NCBI GenBank assembly: GCA_017621905.1
Contig: JAGASC010000109.1
Location: 1-9,330 of the forward strand
DNA length: 9,330 nucleotides
Reading direction: 5' to 3'
DNA from: Roseburia sp.
Lineage (GTDB): Bacteria; Bacillota; Clostridia; Lachnospirales; Lachnospiraceae
Shown: in pieces, positions 1 to 6,839 of the stretch
Layout of the letters: each line of letters starts with the position of its first letter
Position numbering within the stretch: position 1 is the stretch's first letter
Position numbers and translations under genes: made by a program
The notes under the pieces: model-generated
What the model was told of the DNA's origin: nothing
Database searches by the model: none
What the model saw: the letters and a program-made list of their open reading frames with translations, nothing else

Positions 1-500
1 AGCTAAACATTGTGGGACCGTTAGGAAACGGTTTCACGAAAAAAAGCCAGAAGGCAATTTTAATCGGCGGCGGTATCGGTATCCCGCCCATGTTACAGCT
101 GGCAAAAGAATTAGACTGTGAAAAACAGATCGTCTTAGGCTATCGGGATGAACTTTTCCTGTTAGAGGATTTTAAAGCTCAGGGAGCAGTTTACATTGCA
201 ACAGAGGACGGCAGTGCCGGAACGAAAGGAAATGTACTGGACGCCATCCGTGAGAACAGCCTTAGCGCAGATGTTATCTACGCCTGCGGCCCCACACCAA
301 TGCTCCGGGCCTTAAAAGCGTATGCACAAGAAAACGGTATCGAATGCTGGATATCCATGGAGGAGCGGATGGCCTGCGGCATCGGTGCCTGCCTGGGATG
401 TGTCTGCAAATCCACGGAAAAAGACGGACACACCAATGTGAACAACAAAAGAATCTGTAAAGAAGGTCCGGTATTTTTGGCAGAGGAGGTAGATTTCTAA
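1..500 (+). CDS. pyrK: Dihydroorotate dehydrogenase B, electron transfer subunit (C-terminal part)
   Basis: PyrK carries electrons from the PyrD flavin through its own FAD and a [2Fe-2S] cluster to NAD+ in de novo pyrimidine synthesis; it is cytoplasmic and partners PyrD in a heterotetramer. The frame is open to the left edge (first full codon at 3, reading LNIVGPLGNGF), so the FAD-binding N-terminal half is outside the window; GTG at 12 is an internal codon, not a start. Visible parts are the GPLGNGF stretch, the nucleotide-binding loop GGGIGIPP, the CGPTPM motif, and the C-terminal iron-sulfur cysteines in ACGIGACLGC (codons at 375, 390 and 399) with the fourth at 456. A further cysteine at 405 is probably not a ligand. 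The TAA stop overlaps the pyrD ATG by one base, indicating translational coupling. The family assignment is secure. Confidence 0.95.
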   Translation, partial: LNIVGPLGNGFTKKSQKAILIGGGIGIPPMLQLAKELDCEKQIVLGYRDELFLLEDFKAQGAVYIATEDGSAGTKGNVLDAIRENSLSADVIYACGPTPMLRALKAYAQENGIECWISMEERMACGIGACLGCVCKSTEKDGHTNVNNKRICKEGPVFLAEEVDF

Positions 501-1408
501 TGAACATGAGTGTTGATTTATGCGGAGTAACCCTGAAAAATCCGGTCATGACAGCTTCCGGAACCTTTGGATCCGGCGAGGAGTACTCGGAATTTGTGGA
601 TTTGAATAAACTGGGAGCAGTGGTCACGAAAGGCGTAGCAAACGTACCCTGGACGGGAAATCCCACACCTCGTGTGGCGGAAGTGTACGGCGGCATGTTA
701 AATGCCATCGGCCTGCAGAATCCCGGCATCGACCTTTTCATTGAGCGGGATATCCCTTTCCTGAAAAAATACGACACGAAAATCATCGTCAACGTCTGTG
801 GCCATTCCACGGAGGAGTATGTAGCAGTGGTAGAGCGGCTTGCTGACCAGCCGGTGGATCTGCTGGAAATCAATATTTCCTGTCCAAACGTGCGGGAGGG
901 CGGCATCGCTTTCGGCCAGGATCCAAAGATGGTGGAAGCCGTTACAAAAGAAATGAAAAAGCACGCAAAACAGCCGGTCATTATGAAATTATCCCCCAAT
1001 GTGACGGACATCACAGAGATGGCAAAAGCTGCGGAGGCAGGCGGCGCAGACGCCCTGTCCATGATCAACACCCTGACGGGAATGAAAATCGACATCCATC
1101 GCAGATGCTTTACCCTGGCGAACCGCACCGGCGGTATGTCCGGCCCGGCAGTGCATCCAATCGCAGTGCGCATGGTATACCAGTCTGCCCAGGCAGTAAA
1201 AATTCCGATTATCGGTATGGGCGGAATCCTTAACGCAGAGGATGCCATCGAGATGATTCTCGCAGGAGCCACAGCGGTATCCGTGGGAACGGCCAACTTT
1301 ACAAATCCCCGGGTGACAGAGGAAATCGTGGATGGAATCCATGCCTACATGGAAACCTACCAGGTAAAAGACATCAAGGAATTGGTGGGCGCAGTACACG
1401 ATAGATAA
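500..1408 (+). CDS. pyrD: Dihydroorotate dehydrogenase B (NAD+), catalytic subunit
   Basis: This is the FMN-binding TIM-barrel subunit that oxidises (S)-dihydroorotate to orotate and passes the electrons to PyrK. Its 302 residues match the usual type 1B length. Motifs in order: NPVMTASGTFG near the N-terminus, GLQNPGI, NISCPNVREGG with the expected catalytic base Cys128, KLSPNVTDI, NTLTGMKIDI around residue 190 and GMGGI in the C-terminal phosphate-binding part. The cysteine at the active base, rather than serine, and the adjoining pyrK both mark a class 1 enzyme of the B type. The start at 500 overlaps the pyrK stop (TAATG); GGAGG at 485-489 serves it. A second in-frame ATG at 506 is possible. 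No clear terminator follows, so transcription may run on into the DUF362 gene. Confidence 0.97.
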   Translation: MNMSVDLCGVTLKNPVMTASGTFGSGEEYSEFVDLNKLGAVVTKGVANVPWTGNPTPRVAEVYGGMLNAIGLQNPGIDLFIERDIPFLKKYDTKIIVNVCGHSTEEYVAVVERLADQPVDLLEINISCPNVREGGIAFGQDPKMVEAVTKEMKKHAKQPVIMKLSPNVTDITEMAKAAEAGGADALSMINTLTGMKIDIHRRCFTLANRTGGMSGPAVHPIAVRMVYQSAQAVKIPIIGMGGILNAEDAIEMILAGATAVSVGTANFTNPRVTEEIVDGIHAYMETYQVKDIKELVGAVHDR

Positions 1409-1499
1409 GATATATGGTGTAAAAATTAGTGGATGCAGGAGCATATAGATGTGGTGAACAACTGATAGGTATAAGTGTGCGATATGTATATGACTGTAT

Positions 1500-1504
1500 G
1501 GAGG
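1500..1504 (+). promoter_or_regulatory. Ribosome binding site fixing the DUF362 gene start
   Basis: GGAGG lies six bases before the ATG at 1511. An upstream in-frame ATG at 1475 would add twelve residues unlike the family and has no good Shine-Dalgarno sequence, so 1511 is preferred. Confidence 0.7.
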
Positions 1505-1510
1505 CAAAAT

Positions 1511-2380
1511 ATGAAGTCAAAAGTTTATTTTTCAAGAAAGATTACGCCGGAAAACGTGTTGGAACTTTACAAAATGCTGGGCAAAGAGCTGACTGGCAAG
1601 GTGGCTATCAAAGTGCACTCCGGCGAGGCGGGCAACCAGAATTTCCTGAGACCGGAATTTTGGAAACCACTCATTGACCATGTGGGTGGTACTGTGGTGG
1701 AATGTAATACTGCCTATGAGGGAAGCCGCGATACGACAGAACGGCACGTGGAAACCATGCGGCAGCACGGATGGAGCGAAAATTTTGATGTGGATATCAT
1801 GGATGGGGAAGGACCGGATCTGGTGCTTACGATTCCAAATGGTAAATGCATAAAAGAGAACTACGTGGGTAAGAATCTGTCCAATTACGACTCCATGTTG
1901 GTATTATCCCATTTCAAAGGGCACCCAATGGGAGGATACGGCGGAGCAATCAAGCAGCTTTCCATCGGAGTTGCGTCCTCATATGGAAAGAAATACATTC
2001 ACGGAGTAGGCGTTCCGGAAGAGTTCTGGACATCCGATCACGACTCTTTCTTAGAGTCCATGGCAGATGCAGCATCTTCAGTTGTGGAGTTTTTTAAGGG
2101 CAACGTGGTGTATATTAACGTAATGAAAAATATGTCCGTGGATTGTGACTGTTGCTCTGTTGCAGAAGATCCCTGTATGAAAGATATCGGAATCCTGGCT
2201 TCCTTAGATCCGATTGCCATCGATCAGGCTTGCATAGACCTGGTCTATGCGGCAACGGACGATCCTGGGCAGGCACATCTTTTAGAGCGTATCGAGAGCC
2301 GGAACGGCGTGCATACAATAGAAGCGGCAGCAGAACTTGGGTATGGTTCCAGAGAATATGAGTTGATAGAGGTTTCCTAA
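1511..2380 (+). CDS. DUF362 domain protein (putative iron-sulfur protein)
   Basis: The 289-residue protein shows the hallmarks of the DUF362 family: IKVHSGEAGNQNFLRP near residue 30, a VVECNTAYEGSRDTTERH segment, LVLSHFKGHPMGGYGGAIKQ in the middle, and a C-terminal CDCCSVAEDPC cluster (Cys212, 214, 215 and 222) followed by ILASLDPIAIDQACIDLV. The family often carries a ferredoxin domain, which is absent here; the four clustered cysteines may still bind metal, but this is inference. No reaction is established for this subfamily. No signal peptide or membrane segment is seen, so it is probably cytosolic. It follows pyrD by about 100 bases on the same strand, without an obvious terminator between them. 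A link to pyrimidine synthesis is not shown by sequence. The next gene is convergent. Confidence 0.88.
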   Translation: MKSKVYFSRKITPENVLELYKMLGKELTGKVAIKVHSGEAGNQNFLRPEFWKPLIDHVGGTVVECNTAYEGSRDTTERHVETMRQHGWSENFDVDIMDGEGPDLVLTIPNGKCIKENYVGKNLSNYDSMLVLSHFKGHPMGGYGGAIKQLSIGVASSYGKKYIHGVGVPEEFWTSDHDSFLESMADAASSVVEFFKGNVVYINVMKNMSVDCDCCSVAEDPCMKDIGILASLDPIAIDQACIDLVYAATDDPGQAHLLERIESRNGVHTIEAAAELGYGSREYELIEVS

Positions 2381-2391
2381 GCGCATATTTA

Positions 2392-2462
2392 AAATTTGGG
2401 GACGTAGCATTTTCTAGAAAAATATACGTCCCCAAATTAGAAAAACATGCGTCCCCAAATTT
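2392..2462. repeat. Three copies of a 15-base repeat, one direct and two inverted
   Basis: AAATTTGGGGACGTA (2392-2406) is followed by TACGTCCCCAAATT (2425-2438) and TGCGTCCCCAAATTT (2448-2462), its inverse with at most one change. The first copy could pair with either later copy, giving two exclusive hairpins with stems of 14 to 15 base pairs. The element sits 12 bases after the DUF362 stop, in the gap between convergent genes. The form resembles the REP-type intergenic repeats mobilised by IS200-like transposases. Such a family in this genome is inferred, not shown. Confidence 0.75.
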
Positions 2463-2473
2463 CAAAATCTTAT

Positions 2474-2561
2474 ATTACAGGAACCGCTTTGCGAACCCTG
2501 TAATCGATTTACGGCGCAAAATCAGCGCCTTTTATCGAAAGTTGCTCTGCAACTTCCGATA
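2474..2561. terminator. Tandem hairpins between convergent genes, possible two-way terminator
   Basis: Three hairpins follow in a row. The first pairs ATTACAGG (2474-2481) with CCTGTAAT (2497-2504), with an inner CGC/GCG. The second pairs GGCGC (2513-2517) with GCGCC (2525-2529), followed by TTTT, and is the most terminator-like on the + strand. The third pairs TATCGAAAGTTGC (2533-2545) with GCAACTTCCGATA (2549-2561), with one mismatch and a TCT loop. The position between the DUF362 gene and the end of uxaB suits transcription termination, but the T tracts are short or missing, so the role is uncertain. ATTACAGG recurs at 2568-2575 across the uxaB stop. Confidence 0.4.
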
Positions 2562-2568
2562 ACTTAAA

Positions 2569-4053
2569 TTACAGGCAGTCCTTCATAACGCTGTAAGCAC
2601 CATTTTCTTCTATATTAGAAAGATATTGGCTTACTTTTTCTTCAAATCCCGGAAGCTGACTTAAATCCTCCCCCCAGAAATCCATATTGCTGCAAACCGC
2701 ATGGACGTAATCTGCAACAGAATCATCTTTATGAGCGGCGAAGAATTCTAATACCGGGCGGTCATCCTTCACGGTATATTCGTTGGCACCGCGGGAAGCA
2801 ATAAGACCCACATCTTCCAAACGAAGTCCTTTGTAGAACGCCAGATAGAATGCAAAAGAAGCAGTAATACATTCCGGAAGTTTTCCTGTTTTCTCATAAT
2901 ATCCTTTCAAAGACGGCATAACCCGGGCTTTCCACTTGGAGGTGGAGTTTAAGGAAATGGACAGCAGCGCGTGGTCAATAAACGGATTCTTAAAACGCTC
3001 GGTCACGGAAGCTGCAAAATCTTTCAGCTCTTCTTCCGGAAGTGTGAGCGTCGGAATAATCTCATCGTAAATAGTCTTGTTCATGAAACCATTGATCACA
3101 TCATCATTCATGCAGTCGCGTACAATATCCTGCCCCGCCAAATAGGCACCTAAAACAAAAGAAGTGTGAGCGCCGTTTAAGATACGCACTTTTCTCTGTT
3201 TGTATGGTTTGTGGTTGTCAGTAATCAAAATCGGCAGACCAGCCTTCTCGCATGGAAATTCATCCTTAATGGACTGTGGTCCCTCGATGACCCAGAATCC
3301 GAAAATTTCACCGGTGTCGATGATGTTGTCCAGATAGCCGTTTTCTTCACAGATAGCCGCTGCCTCAGCACGTGGATAGCCGGTTACGATACGGTCTACC
3401 AGTGTGGAACAGAAAATGTTTTCCTCCTGAATCCAGGAAATGAAATCTTCGCCAAGTTCCCACTGCGCAGCATACTTCAAGACACATTTTTCCAGCTCCT
3501 TTCCATTGTCATCAATCAGCTCGCAGGCAAGAATAATGAAGCCTTTGCCCTTCTCGTTACCAAAATTCCGGAAACGCTCATACAAAAACTGGGTCAGTTT
3601 TCCCGGATAGCTGTTCGCCGGGCGGTCTGTGAACTGACAGGCTGGGTCATAGGCAATTCCGGCCTCTGTGGTGTTACAGGCGATAAATCTCAAATCCGGA
3701 TTTTTTGCACAATCCATCAATGCGTCAAAATCCTGATAAGGGTTCAGACATCTGCTGACGCAGGAGATAATTCGCTTGTCATTTACTTTCTGGCCATTCT
3801 GGAAACCGCGCAGATATAAGGTATACAGGCCTTCCTGCTCGTTGATCATGTCCGCTAATCCGGGAGCGATGGGCTGGCAGAGAACTACTTTTGAGTTGAA
3901 GCCTGCTTTTTCATTCATCATATCGATGAAGTAATCGACAAAAGCGCGGAGAAAATTCCCTTCTCCGAATTGAAGCACGCGTTCCGGTGCATCTTTTAAA
4001 AGGTAGCCATCATAATTCATTTCTTCCAGTGTGGCATAACTTAATTTTTTCAT
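2569..4053 (-). CDS. uxaB: Tagaturonate reductase (altronate oxidoreductase)
   Basis: UxaB reduces D-tagaturonate to D-altronate with NADH in galacturonate catabolism. The 494-residue length fits the family, a branch of the polyol-specific long-chain dehydrogenases. The N-terminal Rossmann fold shows VLQFGEGNFLRAF (residues 26-38). The catalytic motif KVRILNGAH gives Lys288, Asn293 and His296, with the same spacing as the catalytic Lys, Asn and His of mannitol 2-dehydrogenase. CNTTEAGIAYDP and NPFIDHALLSISLNSTSKWKAR stretches also fit. The ATG at 4053 has AGAAAGGA about ten bases upstream, in the 25-base gap after the uxaA stop, so both genes are probably one transcript. The substrate choice of tagaturonate over fructuronate or mannonate rests on overall resemblance and on the uxaA neighbour. 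Confidence 0.93.
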   Translation of the reverse strand: MKKLSYATLEEMNYDGYLLKDAPERVLQFGEGNFLRAFVDYFIDMMNEKAGFNSKVVLCQPIAPGLADMINEQEGLYTLYLRGFQNGQKVNDKRIISCVSRCLNPYQDFDALMDCAKNPDLRFIACNTTEAGIAYDPACQFTDRPANSYPGKLTQFLYERFRNFGNEKGKGFIILACELIDDNGKELEKCVLKYAAQWELGEDFISWIQEENIFCSTLVDRIVTGYPRAEAAAICEENGYLDNIIDTGEIFGFWVIEGPQSIKDEFPCEKAGLPILITDNHKPYKQRKVRILNGAHTSFVLGAYLAGQDIVRDCMNDDVINGFMNKTIYDEIIPTLTLPEEELKDFAASVTERFKNPFIDHALLSISLNSTSKWKARVMPSLKGYYEKTGKLPECITASFAFYLAFYKGLRLEDVGLIASRGANEYTVKDDRPVLEFFAAHKDDSVADYVHAVCSNMDFWGEDLSQLPGFEEKVSQYLSNIEENGAYSVMKDCL

Positions 4054-4078
4054 GTTTTATGTATCCTTTCTGATTTTT

Positions 4079-5560
4079 CTACAGTGTAACCCCTTGCTTG
4101 AAAATAGCCATATCGTGGAATCCGGCGGCTTCGGATTTTACCTGCTTGCCGGAGGCTGTTTCGAGTACAAGGTCAAACAACGCTTCGGAAAGTTCTGTCA
4201 GGGAAGTGCCGTCCACCATAGTTCCGCAGTTGAAATCAATCCAGTTCTTCTTTTTCTCATACAAGGCAGAGTTGGTTGAAATCTTCACCGTGGGCACCGG
4301 GCAGGCAAAAGGCGTTCCGCGTCCGGTGGTAAAAAGCACAATGTGGGCGCCGGCAGCCGCAAGGGCAGTGGAGGCCACCAGATCATTTCCGGGTGCACTC
4401 AAAAGGTTCAGGCCCCTGGTGGAAACCCGATCACCGTAGGAGAGCACATCACGAACCGGAGCACTTCCGGATTTCTGGGTGCAGCCCAGGGATTTGTCTT
4501 CCAGGGTGGAGATACCGCCCTTTTTGTTCCCCGGGGAGGGATTTTCGTAAATGGTCTGGTCGTGGCGCTTAAAGTATTCTTTGAAGTCATTAATTAAGGA
4601 AACTGTCTTGTCGAACAATTCCTCAGTTTCACAGCGGTTCATCAGCTGTGTCTCCGCGCCGAACATTTCCGGAACCTCCGTTAAGATGGTACTTCCGCCT
4701 TTGGAAATCAAGAGGTCTGAAAATGCGCCGACCACAGGATTTGCCGTGATACCGGATAAACCGTCGGAACCGCCGCATTTCATTCCTATGACAAGTTCGC
4801 TGCAATTGATGGGCTCCCGCCGGAAGCTGCCAACATAAGAAGCAAGCTCCTCTAAAATATGGAGAGCTTCTTCGATTTCATCCTCGCACTCCTGGGATAC
4901 CAGAAAGCGTACGCGGTTCGGATCATAGGTGCCAATATAGGATTTCAGGACATCAATGTTGCTGTTCTCGCATCCAAGGCCTAAAACCAGAACGCCGCCG
5001 GCATTTGGGTGGTTAATCAGATCGGCGAGAATACGGCGCGTGTTTTCCTGGTCATCGCCCATCTGGGAACAGCCGTAGGGGTGCGGGAAAGCGTGGATGC
5101 CTTCTATGGTGCCTTGGACAAATTGCTGAGCCTGGCGTTCGATAGCCGTGGCGGTATTGTTGACACAACCTACGGTAGGAATGATCCAAATTTCATTGCG
5201 GATGCCGACCTTGCCGTCCGGGCGGCGGTATCCGGCAAAAAAGCGGTCCTCGGAAGCCGGCAGCGGCGATACATTTTTGTCGTACGAGTAGGTCAGCAGG
5301 TCACCGAGGCTTGTCTTTATATTGTGGGTGTGCACCCAGCTTCCACAGGGGATAGCTTCTTTCGCCAGTCCGATCAGATTGCCGTATTTGATGATCTGGG
5401 CTTCTTTTGCGATAGGGCATAAGGAAAATTTATGTCCCTGGGGAATGTTCTCGACCAATGTGATGGGGGTGCCGTCTATCTCATAGGTATCTCCTGTAAC
5501 AAGGGGAGTGAGGGCAACCGCAACATTGTCGTTTGGATGGATTTTGATAAATTTCTGCAC
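4079..5560 (-). CDS. uxaA: Altronate dehydratase
   Basis: UxaA removes water from D-altronate to give 2-keto-3-deoxy-D-gluconate, the step after UxaB, using a divalent metal (iron in the E. coli enzyme). Its 493 residues are close to the E. coli length. An N-terminal SAF domain covers about residues 1-100 and includes HTHN (77-80). The large UxaA/GarD domain follows, with CSQMGDDQENT, GLGCENSNID, GGSDGLSGITANPVVG, LTEVPEMFGAE, GGISTLEDKSLGCTQKSG and TTGRGTPFACPVPTVKIS. The start is GTG at 5560, with AGAGG eight bases upstream. It is first in a uxaA-uxaB operon; isomerase (uxaC), transporter and KDG kinase or aldolase genes are not in the window. The palindrome about 35 bases upstream suggests control by a LacI-family repressor. 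Confidence 0.95.
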   Translation of the reverse strand: MQKFIKIHPNDNVAVALTPLVTGDTYEIDGTPITLVENIPQGHKFSLCPIAKEAQIIKYGNLIGLAKEAIPCGSWVHTHNIKTSLGDLLTYSYDKNVSPLPASEDRFFAGYRRPDGKVGIRNEIWIIPTVGCVNNTATAIERQAQQFVQGTIEGIHAFPHPYGCSQMGDDQENTRRILADLINHPNAGGVLVLGLGCENSNIDVLKSYIGTYDPNRVRFLVSQECEDEIEEALHILEELASYVGSFRREPINCSELVIGMKCGGSDGLSGITANPVVGAFSDLLISKGGSTILTEVPEMFGAETQLMNRCETEELFDKTVSLINDFKEYFKRHDQTIYENPSPGNKKGGISTLEDKSLGCTQKSGSAPVRDVLSYGDRVSTRGLNLLSAPGNDLVASTALAAAGAHIVLFTTGRGTPFACPVPTVKISTNSALYEKKKNWIDFNCGTMVDGTSLTELSEALFDLVLETASGKQVKSEAAGFHDMAIFKQGVTL

Positions 5561-5593
5561 GATAATTACCTCTTTCTGTAATGTTATAATGCA

Positions 5594-5613
5594 AAATGTA
5601 AGTGCTTACATTT
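5594..5613. promoter_or_regulatory. LacI/CcpA-type operator upstream of uxaA
   Basis: AAATGTAAGTGCTTACATTT is a palindrome perfect except for its central pair. Its core TGTAAGTGCTTACA differs by one base from the catabolite-response consensus TGWAANCGNTNWCA. It ends 34 bases before the uxaA GTG. On the - strand a TATAAC (complement of 5584-5589) could be a -10 box, so the operator would cover the region just upstream of it and block RNA polymerase. It could serve CcpA or a dedicated LacI-family uronate regulator; sequence alone cannot choose between them. Confidence 0.7.
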
Positions 5614-5664
5614 ACAATACAACGAATTGCGGGAAAGGTCAACACTAAAAATTTAAAATTATAA

Positions 5665-5693
5665 TTGTATTTAGATTAAAAATATGGTAAGCT
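5665..5693 (+). promoter_or_regulatory. Weak candidate promoter for the structured leader
   Basis: TTGTAT (5665-5670) and TAAGCT (5688-5693) are 17 bases apart, and the second box is preceded by TGG as in extended -10 promoters. Both boxes match the consensus poorly; TATAAT at 5660-5665 is an alternative -10 without a clear -35. The run from 5640 to 5695 is very AT-rich. Confidence 0.25.
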
Positions 5694-5701
5694 AAATGTG
5701 C

Positions 5702-5879
5702 CAGAAGAGAAATCTTCTCCGTATTTGTATGGACACGCGATATAAAGAGCTTATCGCCGTTAGACTGGAAACGTTAAAACTATGCATACACTTTACGAAA
5801 TAGTTGATTTCGCATGAAAGTGGAAGGCTTTCAATTGGGTGGCACGCACCTAAATAAACCAGTATATATTAGTAGCAGT
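5702..5879 (+). ncRNA. Structured leader RNA candidate before the PBECR4-like gene
   Basis: The roughly 280 bases between the uxaA operator and the next gene hold no open frame of note but several strong hairpins on the + strand. AGAAGA-GAAA-TCTTCT (5703-5718) has a GNRA loop. A longer one pairs CACTTT (5789-5794) and CGAAAT (5796-5801) with ATTTCG (5807-5812) and AAAGTG (5817-5822). GGGTGGCAC (5837-5845) recalls the T-box core but is not followed by CCGCG, and the expected antiterminator pairing with the downstream hairpin is not seen. I recognise no known riboswitch. The element may be an attenuator leader or a separate small RNA. Confidence 0.45.
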
Positions 5880-5907
5880 AAGGGTCTTGCGTGAGCAGGA
5901 CCTTTTT
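5880..5907 (+). terminator. Terminator-like hairpin before the PBECR4-like gene
   Basis: AAGGGTCTTGC (5880-5890) and GCAGGACCTTT (5895-5905) form an 11-pair stem, with two G-T pairs, closed by a GTGA tetraloop. The stem runs into a T tract (TTTTT, 5903-5907). It ends only 15 bases before the gene start, so transcripts reaching the gene must read through it. This is the layout of an attenuator or of an RNA-toxin pair. Confidence 0.65.
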
Positions 5908-5922
5908 ACATAGGAGAAACGA

Positions 5923-6477
5923 ATGATTATAACATCAAAGTTGTCGGACGACAAATTGCTGGAAGCAATTTATAAAGCAGCTGCAGAATATTCGAAACTG
6001 ATAGGAAATGCTTATTTGGTGGTTGGTAAGAATAAAAATTCTAATTATTTTTGGTTTCAATGTCACTTTAAAAAGAAATATTTTATGCATCTTCTCGGGA
6101 TCGACAGTAAAACATTAAGTGCTGATGCGTTTTATGATAAATGTGATGAGTACAATGCTGGTTTAGGGACAGGTATCCGGATATCGGATTGTTATCCATC
6201 CCGAAATCATAACCGTACAACAATCAATGAAAAAAGTTCTTGTTGTGCTGATATGCTTCATATTCAGGATGCAAAGCATATGAAAATTGGGCTTAAAGAT
6301 AAGATATCAGAATATGTAGATTTTACGTATGCTTATGGAAGCATTGCTACTCTTGGTTTCAAAGAATCTGGAAATATATCAAGTTTTCCCATTACACTAA
6401 TTCCAAGGAATATTGATGAATTTTCGTCAAAGAAGTATAAGATTATTTTTATGTTTGAGAAGAAAAATGAATTATAA
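5923..6477 (+). CDS. PBECR4-like predicted nuclease
   Basis: The 184-residue protein has no signal peptide or membrane segment. From about residue 40 it resembles PBECR4, a predicted nuclease domain of the barnase/EndoU/colicin/RelE-like fold described from phage polyvalent proteins. Seen directly are a charged helix start (DDKLLEAIYKAAAEY), then KKKYFMHLLGIDSK and ADAFYDKCDEYNAGLG, which fit the family's F-x-HLTG and A-x-x-FY pattern, and a C-terminal ATLGFKESG, FPITLIPRNI and YKIIFMFEK. I assign it from memory of the pattern; no catalytic set is identified. AGGAG lies six bases before the ATG. The gene stands alone, is AT-rich compared with uxaAB, and follows a leader with a terminator-like hairpin, so expression may be held back. 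Host or phage RNA as target is speculation. Confidence 0.6.
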   Translation: MIITSKLSDDKLLEAIYKAAAEYSKLIGNAYLVVGKNKNSNYFWFQCHFKKKYFMHLLGIDSKTLSADAFYDKCDEYNAGLGTGIRISDCYPSRNHNRTTINEKSSCCADMLHIQDAKHMKIGLKDKISEYVDFTYAYGSIATLGFKESGNISSFPITLIPRNIDEFSSKKYKIIFMFEKKNEL

Positions 6478-6534
6478 AAAGTATGAGAGCCAAGGAAAAA
6501 CGTTGTGGATAAGAGATAATAGTGAGGTTTCTAT

Positions 6535-6563
6535 TTGCTATTTTTAATGCCCTATGATAAGAT
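6535..6563 (+). promoter_or_regulatory. Candidate promoter of the ATPase relic
   Basis: TTGCTA (6535-6540) and TAAGAT (6558-6563) are 17 bases apart, each with four of six consensus bases. The rest of the 150-base gap up to the relic start holds only a small hairpin (ATCCC/GGGAT near 6590-6602). The promoter may have served the ancestral ATPase gene and could now drive the intact copy downstream. Confidence 0.3.
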
Positions 6564-6628
6564 GATACCATAGTTACAAGTGACGATAATCCCTCCGGGG
6601 ATGCCAATGGAAGTGAGCGTGATACGGC

Positions 6629-6794
6629 ATGGGTAAAATATTTAATGTAACCGGAAACTGTAAGCCGGAGATTCATTATATGGTTGATATCCAAAATCGA
6701 CTGGCGGAAATCTTCAATTTTAAATAAGAAGAAGGAAATCGGTGTGAAAGATATTGTTTTTGGTGATAAGCTGCTTGTTGAAGCGGTTGTCTGA
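6629..6794 (+). pseudogene. Remnant of an AAA/PD-(D/E)XK gene, ends fused and frameshifted
   Basis: The first 26 codons read GKIFNVTGNCKPEIHYMVD and on to RLAEI, matching the start of the intact downstream ATPase (EKCFNVTATCVPSKHYMVD). The reading then changes at once to a C-terminal tail: FNF, a one-base frameshift near 6722-6725, then NKKKEIGVKDIVFGDKLLVE and a TGA at 6792. This tail aligns with the end of the intact copy (FHKKKEKKTGMELLYRDGKE..). Everything between, some 470 residues including Walker A, Walker B and the nuclease core, is missing. As it stands, translation from 6629 stops at TAA 6725-6727 after 32 residues. The best reading is a paralogue reduced by internal deletion plus a single-base insertion. 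It lies 45 bases before the intact gene. Confidence 0.8.
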
Positions 6795-6839
6795 GTTTTT
6801 AAAGCGAAAAGGCAGAATGCAGAAAGGATGGCAGGGAAA

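Noticed and set aside
274..1296. A 340-codon open frame on the - strand opposite pyrK/pyrD
   Set aside because: It is antisense to two certain genes, has low-complexity, arginine- and proline-rich content and no family motif.
3211..3819. A 202-codon open frame on the + strand opposite uxaB
   Set aside because: It is a shadow of uxaB codon use; no ribosome site and no recognisable domain.
5009..5422. A 137-codon open frame on the + strand opposite uxaA
   Set aside because: It is antisense to the well-supported uxaA and shows no motif.
5837..5850. Calling a full T-box riboswitch
   Set aside because: The core lacks ACCGCG and the terminator does not pair as T-box logic requires; kept only as a weak finding.
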